44,807 nt of DNA from a virus: IMG/VR virus record IMGVR_UViG_3300013018_000042, positions 1 to 44,807 of that record. One strand, written 5' to 3'. A program made the position numbers and the translations under genes. Shown here piece by piece: positions 22,610 through 29,512 of the stretch (positions are counted from its first letter, which is position 1; each line of letters begins with the position of its first letter). Under the pieces are notes generated by a model. That model saw only the letters and a program-made list of their open reading frames with translations, did not search any database and was not told the origin of the DNA.

Positions 22610-22959
22610 TATCTGACTTCCTTCAAAAATTCTATTGCTTCATCAGCACCTTTGGCAACAGTAGTTAGCCAGCCGTTTTCTTCTAAACTTTTAAGCCATT
22701 TCTTTTGATTATCGCTAACCCTGCCGCCTTTTCTTCTTTTCATTTCTATTGCTATACCATTATATTCTTCTGGTGCTTTGAAAATTAATATATCAGGCAC
22801 TCCAGATTTAACTCCTAATGCTTTTTGCTTGACATAATACTGCACTTTGCTTTTACTTTCATTCGGTACATGACACCAGTTTAACTCGCCTACTGTATAA
22901 TCTAAATATTCTGCTATGACTTTTTGTTCATCTTCTTCTAGCGGAGTATTGTTTACCAT
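22609..22959 (-). CDS. VRR-NUC nuclease domain protein
   Basis: 116 residues. SGVPDILIF and IAIEMKRRKGGRVSDNQKKW carry the PD...ExK active site and the conserved S(D)NQxxW of the VRR-NUC branch of the PD-(D/E)XK superfamily. Single-domain phage versions cut DNA or branched structures in vitro. Probably part of replication or recombination. ATG 22959. Confidence 0.88.
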   Translation of the reverse strand: MVNNTPLEEDEQKVIAEYLDYTVGELNWCHVPNESKSKVQYYVKQKALGVKSGVPDILIFKAPEEYNGIAIEMKRRKGGRVSDNQKKWLKSLEENGWLTTVAKGADEAIEFLKEVR

Positions 22960-23297
22960 AAACCGCTATCCCCTCCAGTTAGTATGTATTTAAACCAACT
23001 CTTAACTTTCTCAAAGAACCCTTCTTCTACTTCTTCTTGAATATGAATAACTCCGAATTTATTTTTTTGTTCTTCAAAAGCCTTTTCTCTATCTTTATAA
23101 GCCTGTTTTCTTTCATCACTTAACCTGGCTAATTCAGTTTCAGGTAAATCTGCCTTAGCTTCCTTATACCTTCTCCAGATTGTTGTCCTGCTGCAGCCAA
23201 ATTCTTTTCCTACTTCCGAATAACTCATACCTGAAATATCAATAGCATTAACAATATATCCCAAATCAGACTTTGAAAACTCAATTTTTTTACCCAT
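22953..23297 (-). CDS. HTH-containing protein
   Basis: 114 residues from ATG 23297, behind AAGGAGG. Residues 24-48 (SYSEVGKEFGCSRTTIWRRY) form a helix-turn-helix; a long charged helix and an amphipathic C-terminus (KVKSWFKYIL) follow. Regulator or replication accessory, unknown. Confidence 0.65.
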   Translation of the reverse strand: MGKKIEFSKSDLGYIVNAIDISGMSYSEVGKEFGCSRTTIWRRYKEAKADLPETELARLSDERKQAYKDREKAFEEQKNKFGVIHIQEEVEEGFFEKVKSWFKYILTGGDSGLW

Positions 23298-23850
23298 TTT
23301 GTCCTCCTTCAATTAAATTACTATAACTATTTCTTAGCTGCTTAAACTTCTTTTTTAATCCTACGGGCAAATAATTTTCGTTAATTTCCTTATCAGTTAT
23401 AGCTGCATATTCTTTCTTAAAATCATTTTTCATATAAGATAGTTCTTTATCATCAGCTTTTGCTATAGCTGTCAATCCTCCAACCCCTCTGACTGCTAAC
23501 TTTGTTCTCTTATCTAAACTATTCATAGCCTTTTCAGTACCGTATAATGCCCCGTGTACTCTTATTGCTCTTAACACCTTATCCCAGGCTTCCCCTGGAA
23601 GTAATTTATCACCTGCTTTCAATTTCTCTATTTCCTGGACCACTTCTCCAGCTGTCGGCGGCCAGGTAGGCTTATTAAGAATAAGTTTATCCACTACTGA
23701 CTGCACTATTTCATAGTTATAACTGCTCAAATAGCGGTGCCAGGCATTGACGGTTAACTTATCATCATCTTTATTTTCGCCAAATTCAAACTTCTTTTGA
23801 TAAATGCTACTGATTAAAGTTAATACCTTAAAAGTCTGTTTCTTCTCCAT
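23290..23850 (-). CDS. Replicative helicase loader/inhibitor (G39P-like)
   Basis: 186 residues from ATG 23850 (GGGGAG upstream). The N-terminal half has a W-x-x-x-L-x-x-Y-x-Y-x-x-V pattern followed by PTWPPTAGEVVQEI, the conserved core of the G39P/loader-inhibitor family. It should deliver the host DnaB-type helicase to the phage origin. The neighbouring Phg_2220-type gene supports a replication module. Confidence 0.75.
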   Translation of the reverse strand: MEKKQTFKVLTLISSIYQKKFEFGENKDDDKLTVNAWHRYLSSYNYEIVQSVVDKLILNKPTWPPTAGEVVQEIEKLKAGDKLLPGEAWDKVLRAIRVHGALYGTEKAMNSLDKRTKLAVRGVGGLTAIAKADDKELSYMKNDFKKEYAAITDKEINENYLPVGLKKKFKQLRNSYSNLIEGGQNG

Positions 23851-24271
23851 CTGATAACTCCCCATAAAGTTCCTGTAGTCTTTGTGCTTTGCTTTGCCCT
23901 TTGCTTTTAACGCTGATCTGATTTAAGTAACTTTCAAACTTAGTCGAAAATAGTGTTACTGGCCGCAAGTATTTTTCCATTTCCTTATTACCTATCCATT
24001 CGACTGCCTTCTTATCAATCACATCTTTAAAGTCCTGCAGCCTAAAACCTTCATTCCACCTGGCCTTAATCATCTTTCTAGTCTTTTGAGTGCTGGATCT
24101 ATACCTTGTGCCTAATCTTTCATTAAGATAGCTGACTATTTCATCATAAGGAATGTTACTTCTGTTATAAGTGCAGCCTTTTTCATCTAATTTGCTGCCA
24201 CAATAAGGACAATACTCAAAACCTTCAAATTCTAATCCTTCTAAGTTTTTAGTCCATTCACTACACGCCAT
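23828..24271 (-). CDS. Replication protein, Phg_2220_C domain with zinc knuckle
   Basis: 147 residues. Residues 38-115 match the conserved phage C-terminal domain (Phg_2220_C): IPYDEIVSYLNERLGTRYRS, ARWNEGFRLQDFKDVI, then LRPVTLFSTKFESYLNQ. Usually it follows a DNA-binding winged helix; here the N-terminus is only about 35 residues with one CPYCG knuckle. Origin recognition or helicase recruitment is the likely role. Confidence 0.85.
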   Translation of the reverse strand: MACSEWTKNLEGLEFEGFEYCPYCGSKLDEKGCTYNRSNIPYDEIVSYLNERLGTRYRSSTQKTRKMIKARWNEGFRLQDFKDVIDKKAVEWIGNKEMEKYLRPVTLFSTKFESYLNQISVKSKGQSKAQRLQELYGELSDGEETDF

Positions 24272-24537
24272 TAAATACCACCACTTTTATTTAATTTTTT
24301 TATTCTTTCATCTAACGCTTTTTCTGCTTCTTTTGCAAATTCTCCATCTAATATATCTTCCTCTAATGCCTTCCAAATAATATAAGCAGTTGGACTAAAA
24401 CCTAAATCAATAAACATTTCTTCATCATTACCGTTTTGGCTTGGTATATAATCATTTATGAAATATTCAAACCAATCTTTTTCTAAATCTTTTGGCTGCT
24501 TCATATTCAATTTATCCATTATTTCAAAATATTCCAT
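24271..24537 (-). CDS. Hypothetical acidic protein
   Basis: 88 residues, helical, acidic. ATG 24537 overlaps the stop of the preceding gene (TAATG). No family recognised. Confidence 0.65.
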   Translation of the reverse strand: MEYFEIMDKLNMKQPKDLEKDWFEYFINDYIPSQNGNDEEMFIDLGFSPTAYIIWKALEEDILDGEFAKEAEKALDERIKKLNKSGGI

Positions 24538-24680
24538 TATCTACCACCTGCCATATGTTGCCAATATTTTTGAGCCTTTTCATCACTATAAGTTAATTCT
24601 CTTTCATAACATTTTCTACACTTACCAGCCCGACCTTCTTTGATAACTGTTCCACATTCGCATATTTTTTCTTTACTCAC
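24537..24680 (-). CDS. Zinc-finger micro-protein
   Basis: 47 residues from GTG 24680: ICECGTVIKEGRAGKCRKC gives a CxC...CxxC zinc site, followed by a helix ending HMAGGR. GTG overlaps the preceding stop, AGG upstream. Function unknown. Confidence 0.65.
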   Translation of the reverse strand: MSKEKICECGTVIKEGRAGKCRKCYERELTYSDEKAQKYWQHMAGGR

Positions 24681-24859
24681 CTGTTCCACTTCCTCTGATA
24701 ATCGTCATTTGGCTGTTCCATTGAGTTTATATACTCGTCATATTCCTCTAAAATAGCAATCACATCATCAGCACTTTCTCCTGTGATTTCATCAGTCGCC
24801 AGCATTTCAACATTTTTATTTAGCAACTTATCAAAAATTTTCTGTAAATTCTTATCCAT
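24677..24859 (-). CDS. Small acidic protein
   Basis: 60 residues from ATG 24859, 5 nt after AGGAGG. Starts MDKNLQKIFDKLLNKNVE; helical and acidic. A 12-bp hairpin lies just upstream of its ribosome site. No family recognised. Confidence 0.65.
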   Translation of the reverse strand: MDKNLQKIFDKLLNKNVEMLATDEITGESADDVIAILEEYDEYINSMEQPNDDYQRKWNR

Positions 24860-24872
24860 TTTTACCTCCTTG

Positions 24873-24916
24873 AAGATGAAGCAACACTCAAATATATTCA
24901 AATATTACTTCATCTT
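24873..24916 (-). promoter_or_regulatory. Hairpin before ribosome site
   Basis: AAGATGAAGTAA pairs with TTGCTTCATCTT (12 bp, one G-U on the minus strand), with a 20-nt A/T-rich loop. The stem ends 2 nt before AGGAGG of the gene at 24859, so it may separate or protect the two reading frames. Confidence 0.5.
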
Positions 24917-24929
24917 TATATTTATGAGT

Positions 24930-25208
24930 TTAAATCATATCAAGTAACCTTTTTATATTTTCGCTAGGATTTGAAGAACGCTTATTATCTATATTCCTAT
25001 AATTACTATCTAAAAGTTTAGTCATTTCTCTATCAAAAATAAATTTCATAAATGCCATTTTCTCAGTTTTTAATTTATCGGCAGTATAACCAAAATCTAA
25101 CTCATTATTTTCTTTTCTTTCTGCTATATACACAATATTTCTAATATCGTCTTTCAAAACTTTCTTTTCGCCTTCATCATTAACTTTTACAATTTGATAT
25201 TTACTCAT
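24930..25208 (-). CDS. Hypothetical protein
   Basis: 92 residues starting MSKYQIVKVNDEGEKKV, beta-strand start then helix. ATG 25208 overlaps the preceding gene. No family recognised. Confidence 0.65.
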   Translation of the reverse strand: MSKYQIVKVNDEGEKKVLKDDIRNIVYIAERKENNELDFGYTADKLKTEKMAFMKFIFDREMTKLLDSNYRNIDNKRSSNPSENIKRLLDMI

Positions 25209-26469
25209 TATCTTCCTCCTCTAAAGTTTTCTCAAAGTCTTCATAAACTTCTTCCATACTCATATCATCATATGCTTTTAAATCTTCCTCTGTTGGTCCA
25301 GCGTCCTTATCTCTCAATGAATTTCTAAGTATCAAGTATTCTTCTTCGTCTAAAGAATTAATACTTTTTGCATTAAAACTGGATAATAAATTAAACAACA
25401 TATTTTTCTTTTTCTGATCGTCCCCAATTAACTCTTTAATTTCAGCTTCTCTTTCAGTAGTTTCTCTTTTTTCTTTCTTCTTAGGCCTTTCTTCTTTGCT
25501 GCTCTTATGCTTATCTAAAGTTAGTTTAGCAGCCATTTTCAGTTGCTTATTAGTCTTATCATTATCAATTAGCCATTTAAGATAACCTGAATTAGCTTCC
25601 TCTAACTTTTTACCTTCGAATTTACCAAACCATAATATTGTTTTTTCTGGGTGTTCCTGATTAATCTTGCTATTTATACTTTCATCACTACTATTATTTG
25701 AAGAACTACTACTATTGCTATTCTTTTTACCCTTAGATTGGCTTCCAGCACTATACTTATCCTGCATTTGCTCTAAAACTTTAGCAGCTGCTTCTTGCAA
25801 GTCATTCTGTTTCGCATTATCTTTAAGCCAGTTAAGATAACTGGTAGGCAATTCTGATAATTTTTTACCTTTATGCTTACCAAACCAAATTTCTACATTT
25901 TCTGGCTTCTTATCGTCCAGCTGTTTACTACCATTACTGCCATCTACTAAATCAGGGTCCTGTGTGAATAATCTACTTGCACCAGTTACATTTAATATAG
26001 CGTCAACATATGCTCTTTTTTTAGCCATTTTAAGAATTGTGTTAATCCTATCTAAAGGATCTTCAAATACTGTCTTATCTTTATAATACTTATACTTTCT
26101 TTCATAATTAGTGCAACTTCCAACACCCTCGCCTAAAAACGCTTCACTTTCACGCTGATAAATTTTGCATTTAATATCATACACTACAAGGGTCGGGTCC
26201 ATATCAAAATCTACAGTCTTATCTAAAATTTCAAATTCCGGCCTTAATTTGAAAACTAATCCTAATTGTTGGGCCCCTGGCTGATGTAAAAAAGGTTTTG
26301 GTACTCCAGGTACTCTGCCGAAGTCAGTTCCTTCCTCCAATAAACTATCCATCATTGTCATTAAAGCATTATTCTGCCTGGCTGCTTCTTTTACTCTTTC
26401 CGTTATGTCAGCAGGCAACATATCACGGCTAACTATATTGTTTTGAGCTTCCACTACTTCATTCGCCAC
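25201..26469 (-). CDS. Probable recombination protein with two DUF3820 modules
   Basis: 422 residues from GTG 26469 (AGGAGGGG). Residues 1-170 carry GTDFGRVPGVPKPFLHQPGA, then LGEGVGSCTNYERKY and MAKKRAYVDAILNVTGAS, a domain conserved beside Gam- or SSB-like genes in Gram-positive phages and plausibly a single-strand annealing protein (inferred). Two DUF3820-type modules follow near 190-230 (WFGKHKGKKLSELPTSYLNW) and 280-320 (WFGKFEGKKLEEANSGYLKW), joined by a Ser/Asn linker. The C-terminus is acidic. Confidence 0.65.
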   Translation of the reverse strand: MANEVVEAQNNIVSRDMLPADITERVKEAARQNNALMTMMDSLLEEGTDFGRVPGVPKPFLHQPGAQQLGLVFKLRPEFEILDKTVDFDMDPTLVVYDIKCKIYQRESEAFLGEGVGSCTNYERKYKYYKDKTVFEDPLDRINTILKMAKKRAYVDAILNVTGASRLFTQDPDLVDGSNGSKQLDDKKPENVEIWFGKHKGKKLSELPTSYLNWLKDNAKQNDLQEAAAKVLEQMQDKYSAGSQSKGKKNSNSSSSSNNSSDESINSKINQEHPEKTILWFGKFEGKKLEEANSGYLKWLIDNDKTNKQLKMAAKLTLDKHKSSKEERPKKKEKRETTEREAEIKELIGDDQKKKNMLFNLLSSFNAKSINSLDEEEYLILRNSLRDKDAGPTEEDLKAYDDMSMEEVYEDFEKTLEEEDNE

Positions 26470-26481
26470 TATTTACCCCTC

Positions 26482-27036
26482 CTATACTGTTTTAACCTTA
26501 AAACTTTCCCCTCGGTCCACTACTTTTAAACCTTCCACAAATTCGCCAATTTCAGTATTAACTACCCTGCCATCATCAAGTATCTTATAGTTTCCACTAT
26601 CCTTAACAATTTTCTTGAGTGTTCGTTTATCAACATCTTCTTTCACTCTTACAGCGTCAGGTATCTTCTCTTTGACGGTATCCAGTAATTCATCTTCATA
26701 CTGCCATTTAGGCCGTCTTTTTCTAAACTGTAGCTTGCCAAACGGTAATGAATGAGTTTTCATTGCAGGATCTTCTTCTCTTAACTGTTGAGCATATTCA
26801 AATAACATATTCTTAAAGTTATTAATCTTCTTTTCTAATGAAGAAGTTTCTTTATCCAGCCAGCTGTTAACCTGGTCTATCTGTCTTTGAGCAAGAGCTT
26901 CCTTTTCTTCTACCTGATCCTCTAATTCCTTAATCTTCTGTAGAGCCCAACAAGCTTTATCATCGTTGTCTATTTGAAATCGTTCCTGTTCTTCCTGGAC
27001 TTCCTCCTGAACTTCTTTTTTAACTGCTTCTGACAT
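26482..27036 (-). CDS. Gam-like DNA-end-binding protein
   Basis: 184 residues. The helical coiled-coil middle and the segment SLPFGKLQFRKRRPKWQYED are characteristic of the Mu Gam-like host-nuclease inhibitor family (Ku-like fold). It would shield DNA ends from exonuclease. AAGGAGG precedes ATG 27036. Next to the recombination protein, it completes a recombination module. Confidence 0.8.
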   Translation of the reverse strand: MSEAVKKEVQEEVQEEQERFQIDNDDKACWALQKIKELEDQVEEKEALAQRQIDQVNSWLDKETSSLEKKINNFKNMLFEYAQQLREEDPAMKTHSLPFGKLQFRKRRPKWQYEDELLDTVKEKIPDAVRVKEDVDKRTLKKIVKDSGNYKILDDGRVVNTEIGEFVEGLKVVDRGESFKVKTV

Positions 27037-27050
27037 CTTATTCCTCCTTA

Positions 27051-27290
27051 TTAACTGCAGTAACTTCTATTACAATGTGGGCAACCAGTAATCAATCCTG
27101 TCTTCGCTTTCTCAACTGTAACTCCAGTAGTATATTCATTACCATTTGCATTAACGGCAGTTTCTGGCTCATAAATATTTTTATGACACTTCCAACACAC
27201 TCCATTATCAGGTGCAAAATGGGGAGAATTTGTTTTTTTAGCAAATGCTTTTTGAGCTGCTATTGCTTTTTCTTTGTTATATTCACTCAT
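27051..27290 (-). CDS. Conserved zinc-binding phage protein
   Basis: 79 residues. NSPHFAPDNGVCWKCHKNIY and GCPHCNRSYCS provide two CxxC pairs. A recurring protein in Gram-positive phage early regions; function unknown. ATG 27290 follows AAGGAGG. Confidence 0.8.
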   Translation of the reverse strand: MSEYNKEKAIAAQKAFAKKTNSPHFAPDNGVCWKCHKNIYEPETAVNANGNEYTTGVTVEKAKTGLITGCPHCNRSYCS

Positions 27291-27301
27291 CTTATTCCTC
27301 C

Positions 27302-27457
27302 TTAAAGTTTCTTTGCTTTTTCTATATCCCTTTCAGAATATTTTTTACCTCTAGCACCTGCTTGCTGATAATTCTGAAATACAGAATTAACCGCCTTATT
27401 ACTATACTTGTTTCTAATCCTGTTTCTAATAATTTTGCGAGTTAAAACTTTAGGCAT
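27302..27457 (-). CDS. Basic micro-protein
   Basis: 51 residues starting MPKVLTRKIIRNRIRNKYSN, strongly basic and helical. GGAGG lies 8 nt before ATG 27457. Its stop leads straight into the ribosome site of the next gene. Nucleic-acid binding is plausible. Confidence 0.65.
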   Translation of the reverse strand: MPKVLTRKIIRNRIRNKYSNKAVNSVFQNYQQAGARGKKYSERDIEKAKKL

Positions 27458-27460
27458 AAT

Positions 27461-27814
27461 TTAAACCTCCTTTTTATTTAAGTTATGTCGCCATTCCCAA
27501 AGTTTACGAGATACTATGTTTTCAATATGATTTTGCAAATAGCCCCTGGATAACATTTTAAATTCTTCTTTAGTAGGCATATCAATTTCAATTGTTAATT
27601 TATTATCTTCTATCTCAACATCAGATTTTTTATTCATCATTATTAAGTTATCCATTTTTTCAGTTAAATTTCTTTCTAAATTAGCAACTTTACTTTTTAA
27701 CCCGATTGAATTTTTACCATAAGGATTATAACCACCGTCAATCATTTGGTGCAATTCATCAATTCTGCCATTAACACGCTCAAATTTTTCTGCATTACTA
27801 TTCCAAAAGCTCAA
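27461..27814 (-). CDS. Hypothetical helical protein
   Basis: 117 residues from TTG 27814, 6 nt after AAAGGGGG. Charged coiled-coil-like middle (VANLERNLTEKMDNL), C-terminal W-containing helix. No family recognised. Confidence 0.65.
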   Translation of the reverse strand: MSFWNSNAEKFERVNGRIDELHQMIDGGYNPYGKNSIGLKSKVANLERNLTEKMDNLIMMNKKSDVEIEDNKLTIEIDMPTKEEFKMLSRGYLQNHIENIVSRKLWEWRHNLNKKEV

Positions 27815-27890
27815 ATTTTTCCCCCTTTCATAATTGTAAACTACTGGCTAATAAATAGCCTAAAATCTACTAATACAAAACCAATAGGCA

Positions 27891-28094
27891 TTAAAAAATA
27901 TCTTCATAGGTTACCTCTAGGCCTCTTTCCTGTAAGATACTTAATATTTTATTTATTTCACTTTGCTTGAAATCAGTTTTGCCATTAATTTTATTCGACA
28001 TAGTTTTATAATCAATTCCTATCATTTCTGCTGTTTTTCCTTCTGTTAATCCTGCTTCTACTATTTTACCTTTTAATTTATAATTTGTTCCCAT
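27891..28094 (-). CDS. Cro/CI-like regulator
   Basis: 67 residues: a short helix-turn-helix protein (GLTEGKTAEMIGIDYKTMSN) without a dimerisation or cleavage domain, like Cro. ATG 28094 is 14 nt after GGAGGTG, a long spacing. First gene after the consensus leftward promoter, so it is made early and probably represses it through the palindromes at 28116-28152. Confidence 0.8.
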   Translation of the reverse strand: MGTNYKLKGKIVEAGLTEGKTAEMIGIDYKTMSNKINGKTDFKQSEINKILSILQERGLEVTYEDIF

Positions 28095-28115
28095 AAAAGT
28101 GGAATTTCACCTCCG

Positions 28116-28152
28116 ATTAATATAATTAATTTCGTTTTTGTTAACTTGTTAA
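28116..28152. promoter_or_regulatory. Palindromic operator candidates
   Basis: ATTAATATAATTAAT (28116-28130) is a perfect inverted repeat and TTAACTTGTTAA (28141-28152) is another, the latter at the start point of the early promoter. A further GTTAAC sits at 28225-28230 on the other side of the promoter. They are good operator candidates for the adjacent regulator. Confidence 0.55.
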
Positions 28153-28156
28153 ATAC

Positions 28157-28185
28157 ATTTTAATATACTTTTTGGTAGTTGTCAA
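28157..28185 (-). promoter_or_regulatory. Early leftward promoter
   Basis: On the minus strand TTGACA (28185-28180), 17-bp spacer, TAAAAT (28162-28157). This is a near-perfect sigma-A promoter reading into the early genes. Confidence 0.85.
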
Positions 28186-28276
28186 GGGTTTTTTAGGAAA
28201 AAATATTACTTTTTGCAGAAAACAGTTAACTTTTTATACATATCTTCTTAAATTCCTTTTAATTTTCATTAGTGTT

Positions 28277-28708
28277 TTAAAATAAACTATCCATTTTATC
28301 TATATTTGGATTATCTTTAGAAGTAACCATAGACTTTCTATAATAATGCCATTTACTTTTTAAATTTTTATTGTCATTATGTTTGTTGGCTTTATAACTT
28401 TTATGTTTTTTAATTAGATCACTTATTTCTATCCATTTTTCTAAGTTTTCTTCTACAAAATCTTGTTTAGGTATTTTTTCTTCAATGCCAGGTAACATTT
28501 TAAAAGAATTTCTAGGACTAATTATGTGTATATCAACAGGAAATTTTAATGTTCTTAATGCTTTTAAAGCCGCTATAATGTAGTTTTGCATTATACTTTC
28601 ACCTTTATTTTTTTGCCCTATATTTTTAATACTTTGTTTTTTATTATCAGCGACTAAAACAGCAGTATATATGCGTTTATTAGCATACAAGTAAATTGTA
28701 ACTTTCAT
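28277..28708 (-). CDS. RNase H-fold protein, apparently inactive
   Basis: 143 residues. The strand start MKVTIYLYAN, the AALKALRTL helix with VDIHIISPRNSF strand, and the final NPNIDKMDSLF follow the RNase HI pattern. At the positions of the catalytic residues D10, E48 and D70 I see Ala/Tyr, Asn/Gln and Ser; only the last Asp is possibly kept. It is therefore probably not a nuclease but a nucleic-acid-binding relic or regulator. ATG 28708 follows AAAGGAG. Confidence 0.5.
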   Translation of the reverse strand: MKVTIYLYANKRIYTAVLVADNKKQSIKNIGQKNKGESIMQNYIIAALKALRTLKFPVDIHIISPRNSFKMLPGIEEKIPKQDFVEENLEKWIEISDLIKKHKSYKANKHNDNKNLKSKWHYYRKSMVTSKDNPNIDKMDSLF

Positions 28709-28756
28709 TTTCTATTCTCCTTTCATTAAAAGTGTAAAAGTTATCTAGTTATCCTT

Positions 28757-28786
28757 ATTATAAAGAACTTGAATTGAACAGCTTAA
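28757..28786 (-). promoter_or_regulatory. Weak promoter candidate for the RNase H-like gene
   Basis: TATAAT (minus strand, 28762-28757) with TTAAGC 18 bp upstream. The -35 fits poorly. Confidence 0.35.
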
Positions 28787-28799
28787 CCTTGAAGTACGG

Positions 28800-29000
28800 C
28801 AAAATTTGATATAGAACACCCCTTGTGCAAAAGAGGTGTTCTGTGTTTACGGGTACATCTTAACCCCGAAGCGAGGTATCGACACAGGCCTTACGGCAAT
28901 GCTCTAAGGGCTTCGCTTCTGCCTTAACGCCCTACAGGAGTTTCACCTGTTTGCACCAACACCCTACCGTAAAGGTAACAGGAAGGGGGTGTCCGCTGTA
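28800..29000 (-). ncRNA. Multi-hairpin structured RNA, class unknown
   Basis: At least six stems tile the region on the minus strand: ACACCC/GGGTGT at 28959-28992 with an inner TACC/GGTA, ACAGG/CCTGT at 28934-28950, AGGGC/GCCCT at 28907-28933, GCC-GUAA-GGC (GNRA loop) at 28888-28897, a CTGTGT/ACACAG closing stem with an inner 6-bp hairpin at 28841-28887, and a 12-bp final hairpin at 28813-28842. At two sites the minus strand forms G-U pairs where the plus strand would have C-A mismatches, so the RNA is transcribed leftward. No gene is found here. Confidence 0.6.
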
Positions 29001-29169
29001 TTCCAGTCCCCACACTACAAGAGTGCTACAGAATAGATTGCTGAAATTACAATCCCTGGAGCGGTTTTATTACGAAAAGTCTGTTTTTGAAGATAGGACG
29101 ACCAGCCTACCAGTTTTTTATAATAGTGTTATTCCTTAACCACTAACCTTTTTGTTCTACAAACACAAA

Positions 29170-29199
29170 AAGGACCTGCCAGTTTCCCGACAAGTCCTT
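29170..29199 (-). terminator. Leftward terminator in the 28.7-29.5 kb gap
   Basis: On the minus strand AAGGACTTG pairs with CAGGTCCTT (9 bp), followed by TTTGTGTTTGT after the last stem Us. It would stop transcripts coming from the lysis genes. Confidence 0.65.
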
Positions 29200-29228
29200 A
29201 AAATTTCTACAGATTTTATGTAATTCAT

Positions 29229-29257
29229 TTGCTAAGTTAGCTTGATTTTGGTATAAT
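29229..29257 (+). promoter_or_regulatory. Promoter of small RNA
   Basis: TTGCTA (29229-29234), 17-bp spacer, perfect TATAAT (29252-29257), directed rightward, against all neighbouring genes. Confidence 0.75.
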
Positions 29258-29263
29258 TAACTT

Positions 29264-29343
29264 AACAAAAAATCTGTTACTTGTGCGAGAAGTAGCAGTC
29301 AACCCGCTAGCATTTGTAGTGCTGAGCGGATTTTCTTTTTCTA
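29264..29343 (+). ncRNA. About 80-nt small RNA with its own promoter and terminator
   Basis: Transcription should start near 29264. The RNA contains a 9-bp hairpin CTGTTACTT/AAGTAGCAG (29274-29298, loop GTGCGAG), then a terminator hairpin. No open reading frame with a ribosome site lies within. A regulatory RNA is the simplest reading; I do not recognise the family. Confidence 0.7.
29304..29341 (+). terminator. Terminator of the small RNA
   Basis: CCGCTAGCA pairs with TGCTGAGCGG (one bulged G), loop TTTGTAG, followed by ATTTTCTTTTT. Confidence 0.75.
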
Positions 29344-29397
29344 TATGTAATTTTTAATTTTCTAAATTTTAAGGGGCAAAGATACCAGCTTCACCCC

Positions 29398-29415
29398 ACC
29401 GAAAATGTATTCGGT
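29398..29415. promoter_or_regulatory. Short inverted repeat
   Basis: ACCGAA and TTCGGT are separated by 6 nt in an A/T-rich stretch after the small RNA. Possible protein site; nothing else is seen in 29346-29473. Confidence 0.3.
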
Positions 29416-29473
29416 ACAAATATATTATTATGTTAAAATTATTATACTACTTTTAAATCTTAATTGCAAATGG

Positions 29474-29504
29474 AAAGCCCCACATTTTTTAAGTGTAGGG
29501 CTTT
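29474..29504 (-). terminator. Terminator after lysis genes
   Basis: On the minus strand AAAGCCCTACA pairs with TGTGGGGCTTT (11 bp with one G-U), then CCATTTG. On the plus strand one pair becomes C-A but a seven-U tail follows, so it may act in both directions. Confidence 0.65.
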
Positions 29505-29512
29505 TTTTATAT

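Noticed and set aside
28951-29139. Plus-strand open frame of 62 codons over the structured RNA
   Set aside because: No ribosome site, odd composition, and the region folds into many stems on the other strand.
28810-29160. Remnant of an IS200/IS605 transposase (TnpB) upstream of the structured RNA
   Set aside because: Minus-strand frames have several stops and I cannot find the zinc-finger or catalytic motifs; only the hairpin array recalls such elements.
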